The translations under genes were made by a program, and so were the position numbers. The notes beneath the pieces were generated by a model. It searched no databases. It was not told where the DNA came from and worked only from the letters and a program-made list of their open reading frames with translations. 63,319 bases of DNA from Alphaproteobacteria bacterium HGW-Alphaproteobacteria-6. GTDB lineage: Bacteria > Pseudomonadota > Alphaproteobacteria > Rhodobacterales > Rhodobacteraceae. Below, piece after piece: positions 44,471 to 52,522 of this stretch. The DNA is taken from NCBI GenBank assembly GCA_002841115.1, contig PHEC01000004.1, positions 1 through 63,319 of the forward strand, written 5' to 3'. Each line of letters starts with the position of its first letter. Position 1 is the stretch's first letter.

Positions 44471-44574
44471 CGGCATTTCCCTCGTTGTCCGGCGCCCGGT
44501 CTAGCCTGTCGCCGGGCGGGGATCAAACGCCATCTCGACTGCGGCCGCCGCCCGCCTGTTGACGCGGGTTTGAA

Positions 44575-44603
44575 TTGCCGCCGGCTGCCGTCTTGCCTAG
44601 ACT
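44575..44603 (+). promoter_or_regulatory. Putative promoter for the Tat-type L,D-transpeptidase
   Basis: TTGCCG (44575-44580), 17-bp spacer, TAGACT (44598-44603). A facing minus-strand pair (TTGATC, 17 bp, TAGACC near 44499-44528) could serve the CAP gene, making this a compact divergent promoter region. Confidence 0.5.
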
Positions 44604-44657
44604 GCGGCGCGCAGATCCCTGCCAATCGCGCGAACAGCAAAAAAAGGCCGACCGAGC

Positions 44658-45263
44658 ATGTCCGACAAGCGTTCACATCCCCTCAGCCGCCGCCAGGTTC
44701 TTGGAACCGCCGCCGCATTCGGCGCCACCCTTGCCGCCCCGGCGCTGGCACAATCAGGCCCCGACACCGTCGAGATGGAGCAGCAACTCAGCTCCAACAT
44801 CCGCGGCAACATGTCGAGCTTCCGCTCGCTGCAATGGCAGCCCTATTTCAGCAACACCAAGAATGGCGCGATCCTGGTCGACACCACCTCGCGGGCGCTG
44901 CATTTCTGGTCCGAGGACCAGACGGTCTACAAGCTTTACCCGACCAGCGTGCCCCTGTCCGAGGATCTGACCCGGCGCGGCCGCACCGAGGTGATCCGCA
45001 AGGTCGTCGGCCCGGAATGGCGCCCGACCCCGGCGATGAAGCTGCGCAACCCCGAATGGCCCGACTATGTCGGCCCCGGCCCGGACAACCCGCTGGGCAC
45101 CCATGCGCTTTACCTGTCCTGGCCCTATTACCGCATCCATGGCACCCATGACACGCGCAAGATCGGGCGGCGTTCGTCCAACGGCTGCATCGGCCTTTAC
45201 AACGAACATATCGCCGAACTGTTCTCGATGACCCAGGTCGGTGTTCAGGTGTTGCTAATTTGA
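44658..45263 (+). CDS. L,D-transpeptidase (YkuD/ErfK type) with Tat signal
   Basis: 201 residues. A twin-arginine signal (SRRQVLG, 10-16; cleavage after Ala31) is followed by a YkuD domain with His161 (RIHGTHD) and Cys177 (SSNGCIGLYNEHI). ErfK/YbiS-type enzymes crosslink peptidoglycan or attach the Lpp-type lipoprotein. Unlike its neighbour at 43405 it uses Tat, not a lipobox. Confidence 0.93.
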   Translation: MSDKRSHPLSRRQVLGTAAAFGATLAAPALAQSGPDTVEMEQQLSSNIRGNMSSFRSLQWQPYFSNTKNGAILVDTTSRALHFWSEDQTVYKLYPTSVPLSEDLTRRGRTEVIRKVVGPEWRPTPAMKLRNPEWPDYVGPGPDNPLGTHALYLSWPYYRIHGTHDTRKIGRRSSNGCIGLYNEHIAELFSMTQVGVQVLLI

Positions 45264-45302
45264 CAAAAACGCCAATTCTGTGCCGGGCGCGCATACTGAC
45301 CG

Positions 45303-45331
45303 TTGCAAATTCCACACCACCTGCGTAGAGG
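45303..45331 (+). promoter_or_regulatory. Putative promoter for the small membrane protein
   Basis: TTGCAA (45303-45308), 17-bp spacer, TAGAGG (45326-45331), about 80 bp before the ATG at 45409. Confidence 0.5.
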
Positions 45332-45408
45332 AAGAGTTGAGGCACAGAATGGATCCCCTTGCGGCCCTCGATATCAACGTGCAGGGGAAGTTGATGGAGA
45401 ATTACACA

Positions 45409-45591
45409 ATGAAGAAGATCGCGCTTGCTGCCGCTCTTTCGGTCGCTGCTTCCACCGCTTTCGCTGGCGGTCTGGCCGAACCGATCGTGGAACCCGAAGT
45501 TGTCGAGGCGCAGGCCTCGTCCTCCTCGGCCGGCCTGATCGTGCCGCTGCTGCTGCTGGTTCTGGTCGCGGCCGCCGTCGCCGCCGACTGA
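45409..45591 (+). CDS. 60-residue secreted or membrane protein
   Basis: Sixty residues: MKKIALAAALSVAASTAFAG signal-like start, a short acidic linker (VEPEVVEAQA), then SSSAGLIVPLLLLVLVAAAVAAD, a C-terminal hydrophobic helix. GGAGA lies upstream and a strong terminator follows, so it is a real monocistronic gene. Small proteins of this pattern occur next to cell-envelope genes in Rhodobacterales; function unknown. Confidence 0.8.
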   Translation: MKKIALAAALSVAASTAFAGGLAEPIVEPEVVEAQASSSSAGLIVPLLLLVLVAAAVAAD

Positions 45592-45612
45592 TCAAGCCGC
45601 AAGGTTTCCGGA

Positions 45613-45642
45613 AAAGGGCGGTGGTTTTCCACCGCCCTTTTT
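45613..45642. terminator. Bidirectional intrinsic terminator
   Basis: AAAGGGCGGTGG pairs perfectly (12 bp) with CCACCGCCCTTT across a TTTT loop, with T-runs on both sides. Serves the small gene on the plus strand and hemH on the minus strand. Confidence 0.9.
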
Positions 45643-45684
45643 CATTGCGGAACCCCGTTCCAGGGGTTCCATCTGCGCCGCGAT

Positions 45685-46755
45685 TCAGCCCGCTACCCAG
45701 CCCGCCAGATTGTCGCCGATCACCGCCATCAGCGCGGCGATATGCGCGTCATCATCGTTGAGGCAGGGGATATAGGTGAAGCTTTCGCCACCCGCATGCT
45801 CGAAGGCCTCGCGGATCTCGCCCTCGATCTCCTCGAGCGTCTCGATGCAGTCGGCCGAGAAGGCCGGCGAAATCACCGCGATTCGCTTCTTGCCGGCCTT
45901 GGCCAGCGCCGCCACATGCTCGACCGTATAGGGGCGCAGCCATTCCTCGGGGCCGAAGACCGACTGGAAGGTGGTGTCGATCGCGCCCTTGTCCCAGCCG
46001 AGCCGCTCGCGCAACAGCCGCGAGGTCTTCTGGCACTGGCAGTGATAGGGGTCGCCTTCCAGCAGATAGCGTTTCGGCATGCCGTGGTATGAGGCGACCA
46101 GAACGTCGGGCCGGTGATCGAGCGACGCATAGCTGCGCTCGACCGACTGTGCCAGCGCCTCGATGTAGAGCGGATGGGCGAAGTACTCCGCCGCGGTGCG
46201 CGCCGCCGGCTGGCGCTTTTCGGCCATCAGGGCGCGAAAGAACTGATCATTCGCGGTGGCGACGGTGGCGCCGGCATAGTGCGGATAAAGCGGCACGAAC
46301 AGGATCTTCTCGCAGCCCGCCGCGACCATCCGCCCGACCACACTGGCGGTCGAGGGGTTGCCGTAGCGCATGCAGAACTCGACCATCACATCGGCGCCGT
46401 AGCGCGCCTTGACGGCGGTGCGGATCTTGTCGGTCTGGGCCCGGGTGATCGTCATCAGCGGGCTTTCGTCGCGCTCAAGGTTCCAGATCTTGCGGTAGTT
46501 GGCGCCCGAGGTGAAGGGCCGTTTCGACAGGATGATCAGTTGCAGCAGCGGCTGCCATTTCCAGCGCGGATAGTCGATGACCCGGCGGTCCGACAGAAAC
46601 TCGTTCAGGTAGCGCCGCATCGGCCAGTAGCCATGGCCGTCGGGGGTGCCGAGATTGGCCAGAAGGACGCCGATGCGCGGCCGGGCCACCGCCGGGTGGT
46701 CGGCCGGGGCATGGGCAAGCCGGCCTTCGCCGGGGCGCTCTATCGTGTCTGTCAT
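45685..46755 (-). CDS. hemH: Ferrochelatase
   Basis: Inserts iron into protoporphyrin IX, the last step of heme synthesis. 356 residues; metal-site His224 in SYHGMPKRY, LLANLGTPDG near 29-38, and SPAFSADCIETLEEI near the end. Start ATG 46753-46755 (MTDTIERPGEG), giving a slightly long N-terminus. Its only pathway partner in the window is the corrin genes at the far left, which share tetrapyrrole precursors. Confidence 0.96.
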   Translation of the reverse strand: MTDTIERPGEGRLAHAPADHPAVARPRIGVLLANLGTPDGHGYWPMRRYLNEFLSDRRVIDYPRWKWQPLLQLIILSKRPFTSGANYRKIWNLERDESPLMTITRAQTDKIRTAVKARYGADVMVEFCMRYGNPSTASVVGRMVAAGCEKILFVPLYPHYAGATVATANDQFFRALMAEKRQPAARTAAEYFAHPLYIEALAQSVERSYASLDHRPDVLVASYHGMPKRYLLEGDPYHCQCQKTSRLLRERLGWDKGAIDTTFQSVFGPEEWLRPYTVEHVAALAKAGKKRIAVISPAFSADCIETLEEIEGEIREAFEHAGGESFTYIPCLNDDDAHIAALMAVIGDNLAGWVAG

Positions 46756-46804
46756 GGCGGTTCCTTGTTGTCCGTGCTTCGAGATAGCGCCGATTGCGCC
46801 CGCG

Positions 46805-47650
46805 TCAATGATCGCCGGGGGTGTCGGTGTCGCGCAGCGGGGTCTCGGCCGCGCCCAGCGCATCGGCCAGCCGGGCGGCGGCCGATCCCGGGCGCAGCGG
46901 CTTTTGCTGGCTTTCATGCGGTGCCCAGCCGGTCAGATAGATCAGCTCGAAACTGGCGGTGATCCGGTCCTTGCCTGCCGGGAAGGTCGCGGCATAGATC
47001 CGCGCCGCCTCGGGGAAAAGCCCGCGCGGCGGGATGCGCCGGTCGCGCGCGAAAAGCGCATTGCCCTCGCCCATGGCGCGCAGGTCGGCGATCAGGTGAA
47101 AGGCACTCGGGTAGGTCACCCGGGTCCGGGCGGCATCGGCGACCGGCAGGGCAAGGCCCGCGCGTTGCAAAAGCCCGCCGAGGTCGCGGATCTCGGCCAT
47201 CGGAAGGACGCGCGGGCTCAGCCCCCCGGTCAGCCGGCTTTCCGCCTCGGCCAGTGCTGTGCGCAATTCGTTCAGAGTGCGCCCGCCGAACATCACCCCC
47301 AGAAACAGGCCGTCGGGGCAGAGCGCCCGGCGGCACTGCACCAGCTGGCCGACCGGGTCGTTCGACCAGTGCAGCCCCAGCGCATGGATCACCAGGTCAT
47401 GCGCGCCGGGGTCGAGCGCCAGCACCTCGTCATCGGGCACCACGCGCGCGTCGGGCAGCATCTCGGCCCAGGGGGCGGGAAAGCCGCTGACCACGGCCGG
47501 CGCGGTAAACCTTTTGTTAACCTCGCTCAGTCTCTCCTCGATCTCGGCCGCGGCTTCGCGGTGCAGGAAAAGCTCCGCCCCCCGGCGCGCCGCGCGGGCG
47601 CGGTTGCGGGCCAGGGCGGCGCGGTCGGTCAGAACGGGCGGTGTGGTCAT
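46805..47650 (-). CDS. Class I SAM-dependent methyltransferase-like protein (NDUFAF5/BioC-like)
   Basis: 281 residues. The opening MTTPPVLTDRAALARNRARA and NEVNKRF-like SEVNKRFTAPAVV match the BioC/NDUFAF5 group, followed by LVIHALGLHWSNDPVGQLVQ. The homologue in mitochondria hydroxylates an arginine of complex I; whether this one is a methyltransferase or hydroxylase is not decidable here. Its ATG overlaps the start of comF on the other strand by 2 bp. Confidence 0.82.
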   Translation of the reverse strand: MTTPPVLTDRAALARNRARAARRGAELFLHREAAAEIEERLSEVNKRFTAPAVVSGFPAPWAEMLPDARVVPDDEVLALDPGAHDLVIHALGLHWSNDPVGQLVQCRRALCPDGLFLGVMFGGRTLNELRTALAEAESRLTGGLSPRVLPMAEIRDLGGLLQRAGLALPVADAARTRVTYPSAFHLIADLRAMGEGNALFARDRRIPPRGLFPEAARIYAATFPAGKDRITASFELIYLTGWAPHESQQKPLRPGSAAARLADALGAAETPLRDTDTPGDH

Positions 47651-48398
47651 GACGGGCGAGGTTACGGGGCTTCGGCGCGGATTGCAAAGTGCCTTGCGCC
47701 TGATGCTGCCACCGCAATGCATCGGTTGCGGCGCCGCGGTCGACAGCGATTTCGGCCTGTGCGGCGACTGCTGGCGCGATACGCCCTTCATCGCCGGGCT
47801 GGTCTGCGACCGTTGCGGCACGCCCCTGCCCGGCGAGGACGAGGGGCGCGCCGAATATTGCGACGATTGCCTGACCCTGGCGCGGCCCTGGGATCGCGGC
47901 CGCGCGGTGATGCTTTACCGCGACATGGGGCGCAAGCTGGTGCTGTCGTTCAAGCACGGCGACCGGCTTGATCTGGCGCGTCCGGCCGCTGGCTGGCTGA
48001 TGCGCGCCGCGGCACCGATCCTTTTGCCCGAGATGCTGGTGGCGCCGGTGCCCCTGCACTGGTCGCGGCTTTTCCGGCGGCGCTATAACCAGTCGGCGGA
48101 GCTGTCGCGCGCGCTGGCCCGGCTGGCCAAGCTGGACCATTGCCCCGACCTGCTGGTCCGCCACCGCCCTACCAAAAGCCAGGAGGGCCGCGACCGCGAT
48201 GCGCGCTTTGCCAACCTTGCCGACGCGATCACCGCCCATCCGCGCCGTGCCGCCCGGATCGCCGGCCGCCCGGTCCTGCTGGTCGATGACGTAATGACCT
48301 CGGGCGCGACGCTGGCGGCCTCGGCCGATGCCTGCCTTGCGGCCGGCGCAAGCACGGTATCGGTTCTGGCACTGGCGCGCGTTGCGAAGGATGCCTAA
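47649..48398 (+). CDS. comF: ComF-family amidophosphoribosyltransferase-like protein
   Basis: 249 residues. Four-cysteine zinc-finger-like N-terminus (PPQCIGCG ... LCGDCW ... CDRCG ... CDDC), then a PRTase domain with VLLVDDVMTSGATL near 204-217, the PRPP loop. In competent bacteria ComF helps DNA uptake; in Rhodobacterales the gene is common with no proven role. Start at ATG 47649 directly abuts the divergent methyltransferase ATG. Confidence 0.9.
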   Translation: MTGEVTGLRRGLQSALRLMLPPQCIGCGAAVDSDFGLCGDCWRDTPFIAGLVCDRCGTPLPGEDEGRAEYCDDCLTLARPWDRGRAVMLYRDMGRKLVLSFKHGDRLDLARPAAGWLMRAAAPILLPEMLVAPVPLHWSRLFRRRYNQSAELSRALARLAKLDHCPDLLVRHRPTKSQEGRDRDARFANLADAITAHPRRAARIAGRPVLLVDDVMTSGATLAASADACLAAGASTVSVLALARVAKDA

Positions 48399-48445
48399 AT
48401 CCCTATAGTCGCCCACGATATGGGCCAGCCTCGGGATAACCGGAC

Positions 48446-48703
48446 ATGCAGCGCGTCGAGATCTATACCACCCCCTGGTGCCCCTATTGCATCATGGCCA
48501 AGCGGCTTTTGGCAAAGAAGGGGGTATCCTTCGAGGAAACCGACGTTTCCGGCGATCCTGCCCAGCGCCAGAAGATGATGGCGCGCGCCCATGGCCGCCA
48601 TACCGTGCCGCAGATCTTCATCGGCGGCAAACATGTCGGCGGCTCGGACGATCTCTATGACCTCGACCGCGCCGGCAAGCTTGCCCCGATGCTGGCCGGC
48701 TAG
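48446..48703 (+). CDS. grxC: Glutaredoxin 3
   Basis: 85-residue dithiol glutaredoxin, active site CPYC at 12-15, with HTVPQIFIGGKHVGGSDDLY as the cis-proline and glutathione-binding region. Reduces protein disulfides with glutathione. Start ATG 48446 with ribosome site; stop TAG three bases before the next gene. Confidence 0.96.
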   Translation: MQRVEIYTTPWCPYCIMAKRLLAKKGVSFEETDVSGDPAQRQKMMARAHGRHTVPQIFIGGKHVGGSDDLYDLDRAGKLAPMLAG

Positions 48704-48706
48704 ACG

Positions 48707-49537
48707 ATGAAGGCCGCCCTTCTCCAGTTGTCAGTCAGCGATGATCCGGCGGCCAACCTGCCGGTGACGGTGGCGATGCTGCGCGAGGCCGCCGCCGCCG
48801 GTGCCGGATTTGTCCTGACGCCCGAGGTGACCAACTGCCTGTCCTCGGACCGCGACCACCAGCGCGCCGTCCTGCGCCCCGAGGGTAGCGACCCGACCCT
48901 GGCCGGCCTGCGCGCCGAGGCCGGGGCGCTGGGCGTCTGGCTCTTGATCGGCTCGCTGGCGCTGACCACCGATGATGCCGACGGGCGCTTTGCCAACCGG
49001 TCCTTCCTGATCGACCCGAAGGGCGCGATCAGGGCGCGCTACGACAAGATCCACATGTTCGACGTGACCGTCTCGGCGACCGAGCAATACCGCGAATCCG
49101 CGGGCTTCCGGCCCGGCAACCGGGCGGTTGTGGCCGATACGCCCTTTGCCCGGCTTGGCCTGTCGGTCTGCTATGATGTCCGCTTCCCCTATCTTTACCG
49201 CGCGTTGGCCCGGGCCGGGGCCGAGGTGCTGACGGTGCCCGCCGCCTTCAACGACACCACCGGCGCGGCGCATTGGCACAGCCTGTTGCGCGCCCGCGCC
49301 ATCGAATGTGGCGCCTGGGTGCTGGCCCCGGCGCAGACCGGCGAGCATGCCGCCCATGGCGGCCGCCCGCGCCGCACCTATGGTCATTCGCTGGCGGTCA
49401 GCCCCTGGGGCGAGGTCATGGTCGATGCCGGCACCGATCCTGGCATCAGCTATGTCACCCTCGACCGGGGCGCGGTGACCGAGGCGCGCGCGCGCATTCC
49501 CTCGCTGACCCATGACCGCGGCTTCGAAGGGCCCTGA
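48707..49537 (+). CDS. Carbon-nitrogen hydrolase (nitrilase superfamily, NIT-type amidase)
   Basis: 276 residues with the catalytic triad Glu40 (LTPEVTN), Lys114 (YDKIHMFDV) and Cys155 (LSVCYDVRFP). The C-RFP context fits Nit1/Nit2-like omega-amidases or deaminated-glutathione amidases; being one codon after grxC makes dGSH amidase attractive but unproven. Immediately followed by the MarR gene. Confidence 0.9.
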   Translation: MKAALLQLSVSDDPAANLPVTVAMLREAAAAGAGFVLTPEVTNCLSSDRDHQRAVLRPEGSDPTLAGLRAEAGALGVWLLIGSLALTTDDADGRFANRSFLIDPKGAIRARYDKIHMFDVTVSATEQYRESAGFRPGNRAVVADTPFARLGLSVCYDVRFPYLYRALARAGAEVLTVPAAFNDTTGAAHWHSLLRARAIECGAWVLAPAQTGEHAAHGGRPRRTYGHSLAVSPWGEVMVDAGTDPGISYVTLDRGAVTEARARIPSLTHDRGFEGP

Positions 49538-49540
49538 GCG

Positions 49541-49999
49541 ATGGCCGATCCCACCCATGATCCGCTGGCCGTGGCGCTTTTCTCCGAGGTCTTCATGGCC
49601 GATCAGCTGGCGCGCAACCGCATCAGCCGGATCCTGCCCAAGGGGATGGAGCTGAGCCATTTCTCGGTTCTGAACCACCTTGCCCATGTCGCCGACGAAC
49701 GCACGCCGGCGCAACTGGCCGATGCCTTCCACGTCACAAGGGGGGCGATGACCAACACGCTGTCCAAGCTGGAATGGGCCGGCCATGTCCATATCCGCCC
49801 TGATTGGGACGACGCGCGGCGCAAGTTCGTCGCCCTCAGCCCCTCGGGCCGGGCGGCGCGCGATGCGGCCCTTGCCGCGATCGCGCCGCTGATCGGCGAC
49901 GTGGTGCGCGCCATCGGGCCGGACCGGGTGCGCGCCGCGCTGCCGGTGCTGCGCGAGCTCAGGGTGCGGCTTGGCGCCGGCACCGAAACGGCGCAGTGA
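49541..49999 (+). CDS. MarR-family transcriptional regulator
   Basis: 152 residues with the winged helix (AQLADAFHVTRGAMTNTLSKLEWAG-type recognition region about 58-80, RPDWDDARRKFVALS wing). Ligand and targets are unknown. It follows the amidase gene by 3 bp and probably belongs to the comF-grxC-amidase unit. Confidence 0.9.
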   Translation: MADPTHDPLAVALFSEVFMADQLARNRISRILPKGMELSHFSVLNHLAHVADERTPAQLADAFHVTRGAMTNTLSKLEWAGHVHIRPDWDDARRKFVALSPSGRAARDAALAAIAPLIGDVVRAIGPDRVRAALPVLRELRVRLGAGTETAQ

Positions 50000-50014
50000 C
50001 CCGGACCGGCCGGG

Positions 50015-50755
50015 TCAGGGCCTTAGCCCGGCGGCGACGTAGTTCACGCTCAGGTCGCGGTCAGAGATCGACCAGCGCCAGCTGACCGGGTTGAAGACAA
50101 AGCCCTTCCGGTCGACCGGGGTCAGGCCGGCCCGCCGCATCAGCGCCGAAAGCTCGTCGGGGGTGATGAACTTCGCCCAGTCGTGGGTTCCCTTCGGCAG
50201 CCAGCGCATCACCCATTCGGCCCCGACGATCGCCGCCATGAAGCTCTTGCCGTTGCGGTTCAGCGTCGAGGCGATCAGCAGGCCGCCGGGGCGCAGAAGG
50301 TCGTGGCAGATGGTCACGAAGCCCTGCGGATCGGCGACATGTTCGACGATCTCCATCGCCAGGACCACGTCAAAGACCGCACCCGCCGCTGCCAGCGCCT
50401 CGGCGGTGGTGTGGCGGTAGTCGATGTCCAGCCCCTGTTCGGCGGCATGAAGACGGGCGACCGGGATGTTGCGCTCGGCCGCATCGGCACCGGTGACGGT
50501 CGCGCCAAGCCGCGCCATCGGTTCGGCGATCAGCCCGCCGCCGCAACCGATGTCCAGCAGCCTGAGCCCGGCGAAGGGCGCCGGCGCCGCAAGGTCGCGG
50601 TCGAACTCGGCGGCAATCTGGCGGGTGATATAGTCAAGCCGCACCGGGTTCATCATGTGCAAGGGCTTGAACTTGCCGGCCGGATCCCACCATTCGGCGG
50701 CCATCGCCTCGAATTTCGCCACTTCGGCGGGATCGACGGTGTTGGTCTGGCTCAT
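50015..50755 (-). CDS. ubiG: Ubiquinone O-methyltransferase UbiG
   Basis: 246 residues. SAM motif DIGCGGG at 68-74, and ubiquinone-type signature [26 protein letters not shown] near 17-42. Performs both O-methylations of the quinone head group. Diverges from the proline iminopeptidase gene. Confidence 0.96.
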   Translation of the reverse strand: MSQTNTVDPAEVAKFEAMAAEWWDPAGKFKPLHMMNPVRLDYITRQIAAEFDRDLAAPAPFAGLRLLDIGCGGGLIAEPMARLGATVTGADAAERNIPVARLHAAEQGLDIDYRHTTAEALAAAGAVFDVVLAMEIVEHVADPQGFVTICHDLLRPGGLLIASTLNRNGKSFMAAIVGAEWVMRWLPKGTHDWAKFITPDELSALMRRAGLTPVDRKGFVFNPVSWRWSISDRDLSVNYVAAGLRP

Positions 50756-50823
50756 CTGGGCTCTCCGGCACTTGAACGCACCGACCCGTGGCGGGCGGCG
50801 CGATTTGCGTTATATAGTCTGTC

Positions 50824-51792
50824 ATGGACAGGTTCGCAGGGCAAAAGCGCGCAGGCGCCTTTCTCTATCCGCAGGTCGAGCCGTTCGACCAGCGCCTGAT
50901 CGATGTCGGCGACGGCCACAGCATCTATGTCGAGCAATGCGGCCACCCCGAGGGCCGGCCGGTGATCGTGCTGCATGGCGGTCCGGGCGGCGGCTGTTCG
51001 CCGGCGATGCGGCGCTATTTCGACCCTTCGGCCTATCGCGTGATCCTTTTCGATCAGCGCGGTTGCGGGCGTTCGCGGCCCCATGCCAGCGTGCAGGCCA
51101 ACACCACCTGGCACCTCGTCGCCGATATCGAGGCGATTCGCGCGCGCCTTGGCATCGACCGCTGGATCGTCTTCGGCGGCAGCTGGGGCGCGACGCTGGC
51201 GCTGCTCTATGCCCAGCGCCATCCCGAACGCGCCGCCCATCTGGTGCTGCGCGGGGTCTTCCTGATGACCGAGGCGGAACTGCGCTGGTTCTACGGCGGC
51301 GGTGCTGGCGCCTTCTGGCCCGAACTCTGGCGCGGCTTTTGCCAGGCGATCCCCGAGGCCGAGCAGGACGACCTGATCGCCGCCTATCACCGGCGGCTGT
51401 TCTCCGGCGATCAGACGACCGAGATACGCTTTGCCCGGCTCTGGGCCGGCTGGGAAAACGCCCTGGCCAGCGTCGAGAGCGATGGCGCGGTCGGTGACCC
51501 GCCGGCCGATTACGCCCGCGCCTTCGCCCGGCTGGAATGCCATTATTTCCTGAACCGGGGCTTTCTGGACAGCGACGGGCAGATCCTGCGCGACCGGGCC
51601 CGGATCCGCGACATTCCCGCGACCATCGTGCAGGGCCGTTATGACATGATCTGCCCGCCGGCCGCGGCCTGGAAGCTGGCCGAAGGCTGGGCCCGCGCCG
51701 AACTCAGGATGATCCCGATCGCCGGCCATGCCCTGTCCGAGCCGGGCATCTCGGCCGAGTTGATCCGGGTGATGGACGGGCTCAGGGGGTGA
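50824..51792 (+). CDS. pip: Proline iminopeptidase
   Basis: 322-residue alpha/beta hydrolase of peptidase family S33: oxyanion-hole HGGPGGG at 51-57, nucleophile Ser120 in GGSWG, and GRYDMICPP plus AGHALSEPG near the end. Releases N-terminal proline from peptides. A TATATA box (50811-50816) lies only 8 bp before the ATG and no ribosome site is seen, so the transcript may be leaderless. Confidence 0.94.
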   Translation: MDRFAGQKRAGAFLYPQVEPFDQRLIDVGDGHSIYVEQCGHPEGRPVIVLHGGPGGGCSPAMRRYFDPSAYRVILFDQRGCGRSRPHASVQANTTWHLVADIEAIRARLGIDRWIVFGGSWGATLALLYAQRHPERAAHLVLRGVFLMTEAELRWFYGGGAGAFWPELWRGFCQAIPEAEQDDLIAAYHRRLFSGDQTTEIRFARLWAGWENALASVESDGAVGDPPADYARAFARLECHYFLNRGFLDSDGQILRDRARIRDIPATIVQGRYDMICPPAAAWKLAEGWARAELRMIPIAGHALSEPGISAELIRVMDGLRG

Positions 51793-51819
51793 CGCCGGCG
51801 CCCCGGGCGCCGACAAGGC

Positions 51820-51848
51820 TTGCAACCTTCCCCGGCCTGGCCTATATC
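51820..51848 (+). promoter_or_regulatory. Promoter of the rimP-nusA-infB operon
   Basis: TTGCAA (51820-51825), 17-bp spacer and TATATC (51843-51848), about 100 bp before rimP. The transcript would start near 51856 and carry a structured leader of about 95 nt. Confidence 0.65.
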
Positions 51849-51902
51849 GCCTTCAACAGCGCGGCTGCGGCGTCCAAACCCGCAGCACACCGGCAAGTAT
51901 CG

Positions 51903-51927
51903 GCGGGCCGCCTGGCCCGCTTTTTTG
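51903..51927 (+). terminator. Intrinsic terminator inside the rimP leader
   Basis: GCGGGCC (51903-51909) pairs with GGCCCGC (51914-51920) across GCCT, followed by TTTTTT (51921-51926). It ends 25 bp before rimP. An upstream hairpin (GCTGCGG at 51864-51870 with CCGCAGC at 51880-51886) could be an alternative partner. Suggests attenuation of the operon, perhaps feedback by NusA. Confidence 0.85.
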
Positions 51928-51951
51928 TTTCTGGAGCCCCCGACCGTCCGC

Positions 51952-52521
51952 ATGACCGACCTGATCGCCAAGACCGCCATCGACCGGCGCCTCGCCGAGA
52001 TCGTCACCCCCAGCATCGAGGGGCTGGGGTTCGAACTGGTGCGCATCCGCCTGATGGGCGGGCTTTACAAGACCTTGCAGATCATGGCCGACCGGCCGGA
52101 AGGCGGCATCGACGTGGACGACTGCGGCCGGATCTCGGTCGCGGTCTCGGCGGTTCTCGATGTCGAGGACCCGATCATCGAGGCCTACACGCTGGAAGTG
52201 TCGAGCCCCGGCATCGACCGGCCTTTGACCCGGCTGAAGGATTTCGCCAACTGGGAAGGCCATGAGGCGCGAATCGAGACCGACGAGCTGATCGACGGGC
52301 GCAGGCGCTTCAAGGGCGTGCTGCGCGGCACCGAGGCCGACGAGGTGCTGATCGAGATCGAGGAAGGCACGATCGGCCTGAAATTCGACTGGCTGTCGGA
52401 CGCCAAGCTGGTGCTGACCGACGAGCTGATCACCGAAATGCTGCGGCAGAAGAAGGCGGCGCAGCCAACCGACCCGGCCGCGTTCGACGATATCGAAGAA
52501 GAATTCCCCGAGGAGGAGTGA
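51952..52521 (+). CDS. rimP: Ribosome maturation factor RimP
   Basis: 189-residue RimP, needed for 30S assembly. Family features: [30 protein letters not shown] and [14 protein letters not shown]. Start ATG 51952, directly after the leader terminator, with CTGGAG upstream. The acidic C-terminus ([11 protein letters not shown]) overlaps the SD of nusA, which starts 2 bp further. Confidence 0.96.
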   Translation: MTDLIAKTAIDRRLAEIVTPSIEGLGFELVRIRLMGGLYKTLQIMADRPEGGIDVDDCGRISVAVSAVLDVEDPIIEAYTLEVSSPGIDRPLTRLKDFANWEGHEARIETDELIDGRRRFKGVLRGTEADEVLIEIEEGTIGLKFDWLSDAKLVLTDELITEMLRQKKAAQPTDPAAFDDIEEEFPEEE

Positions 52522-52522
52522 C

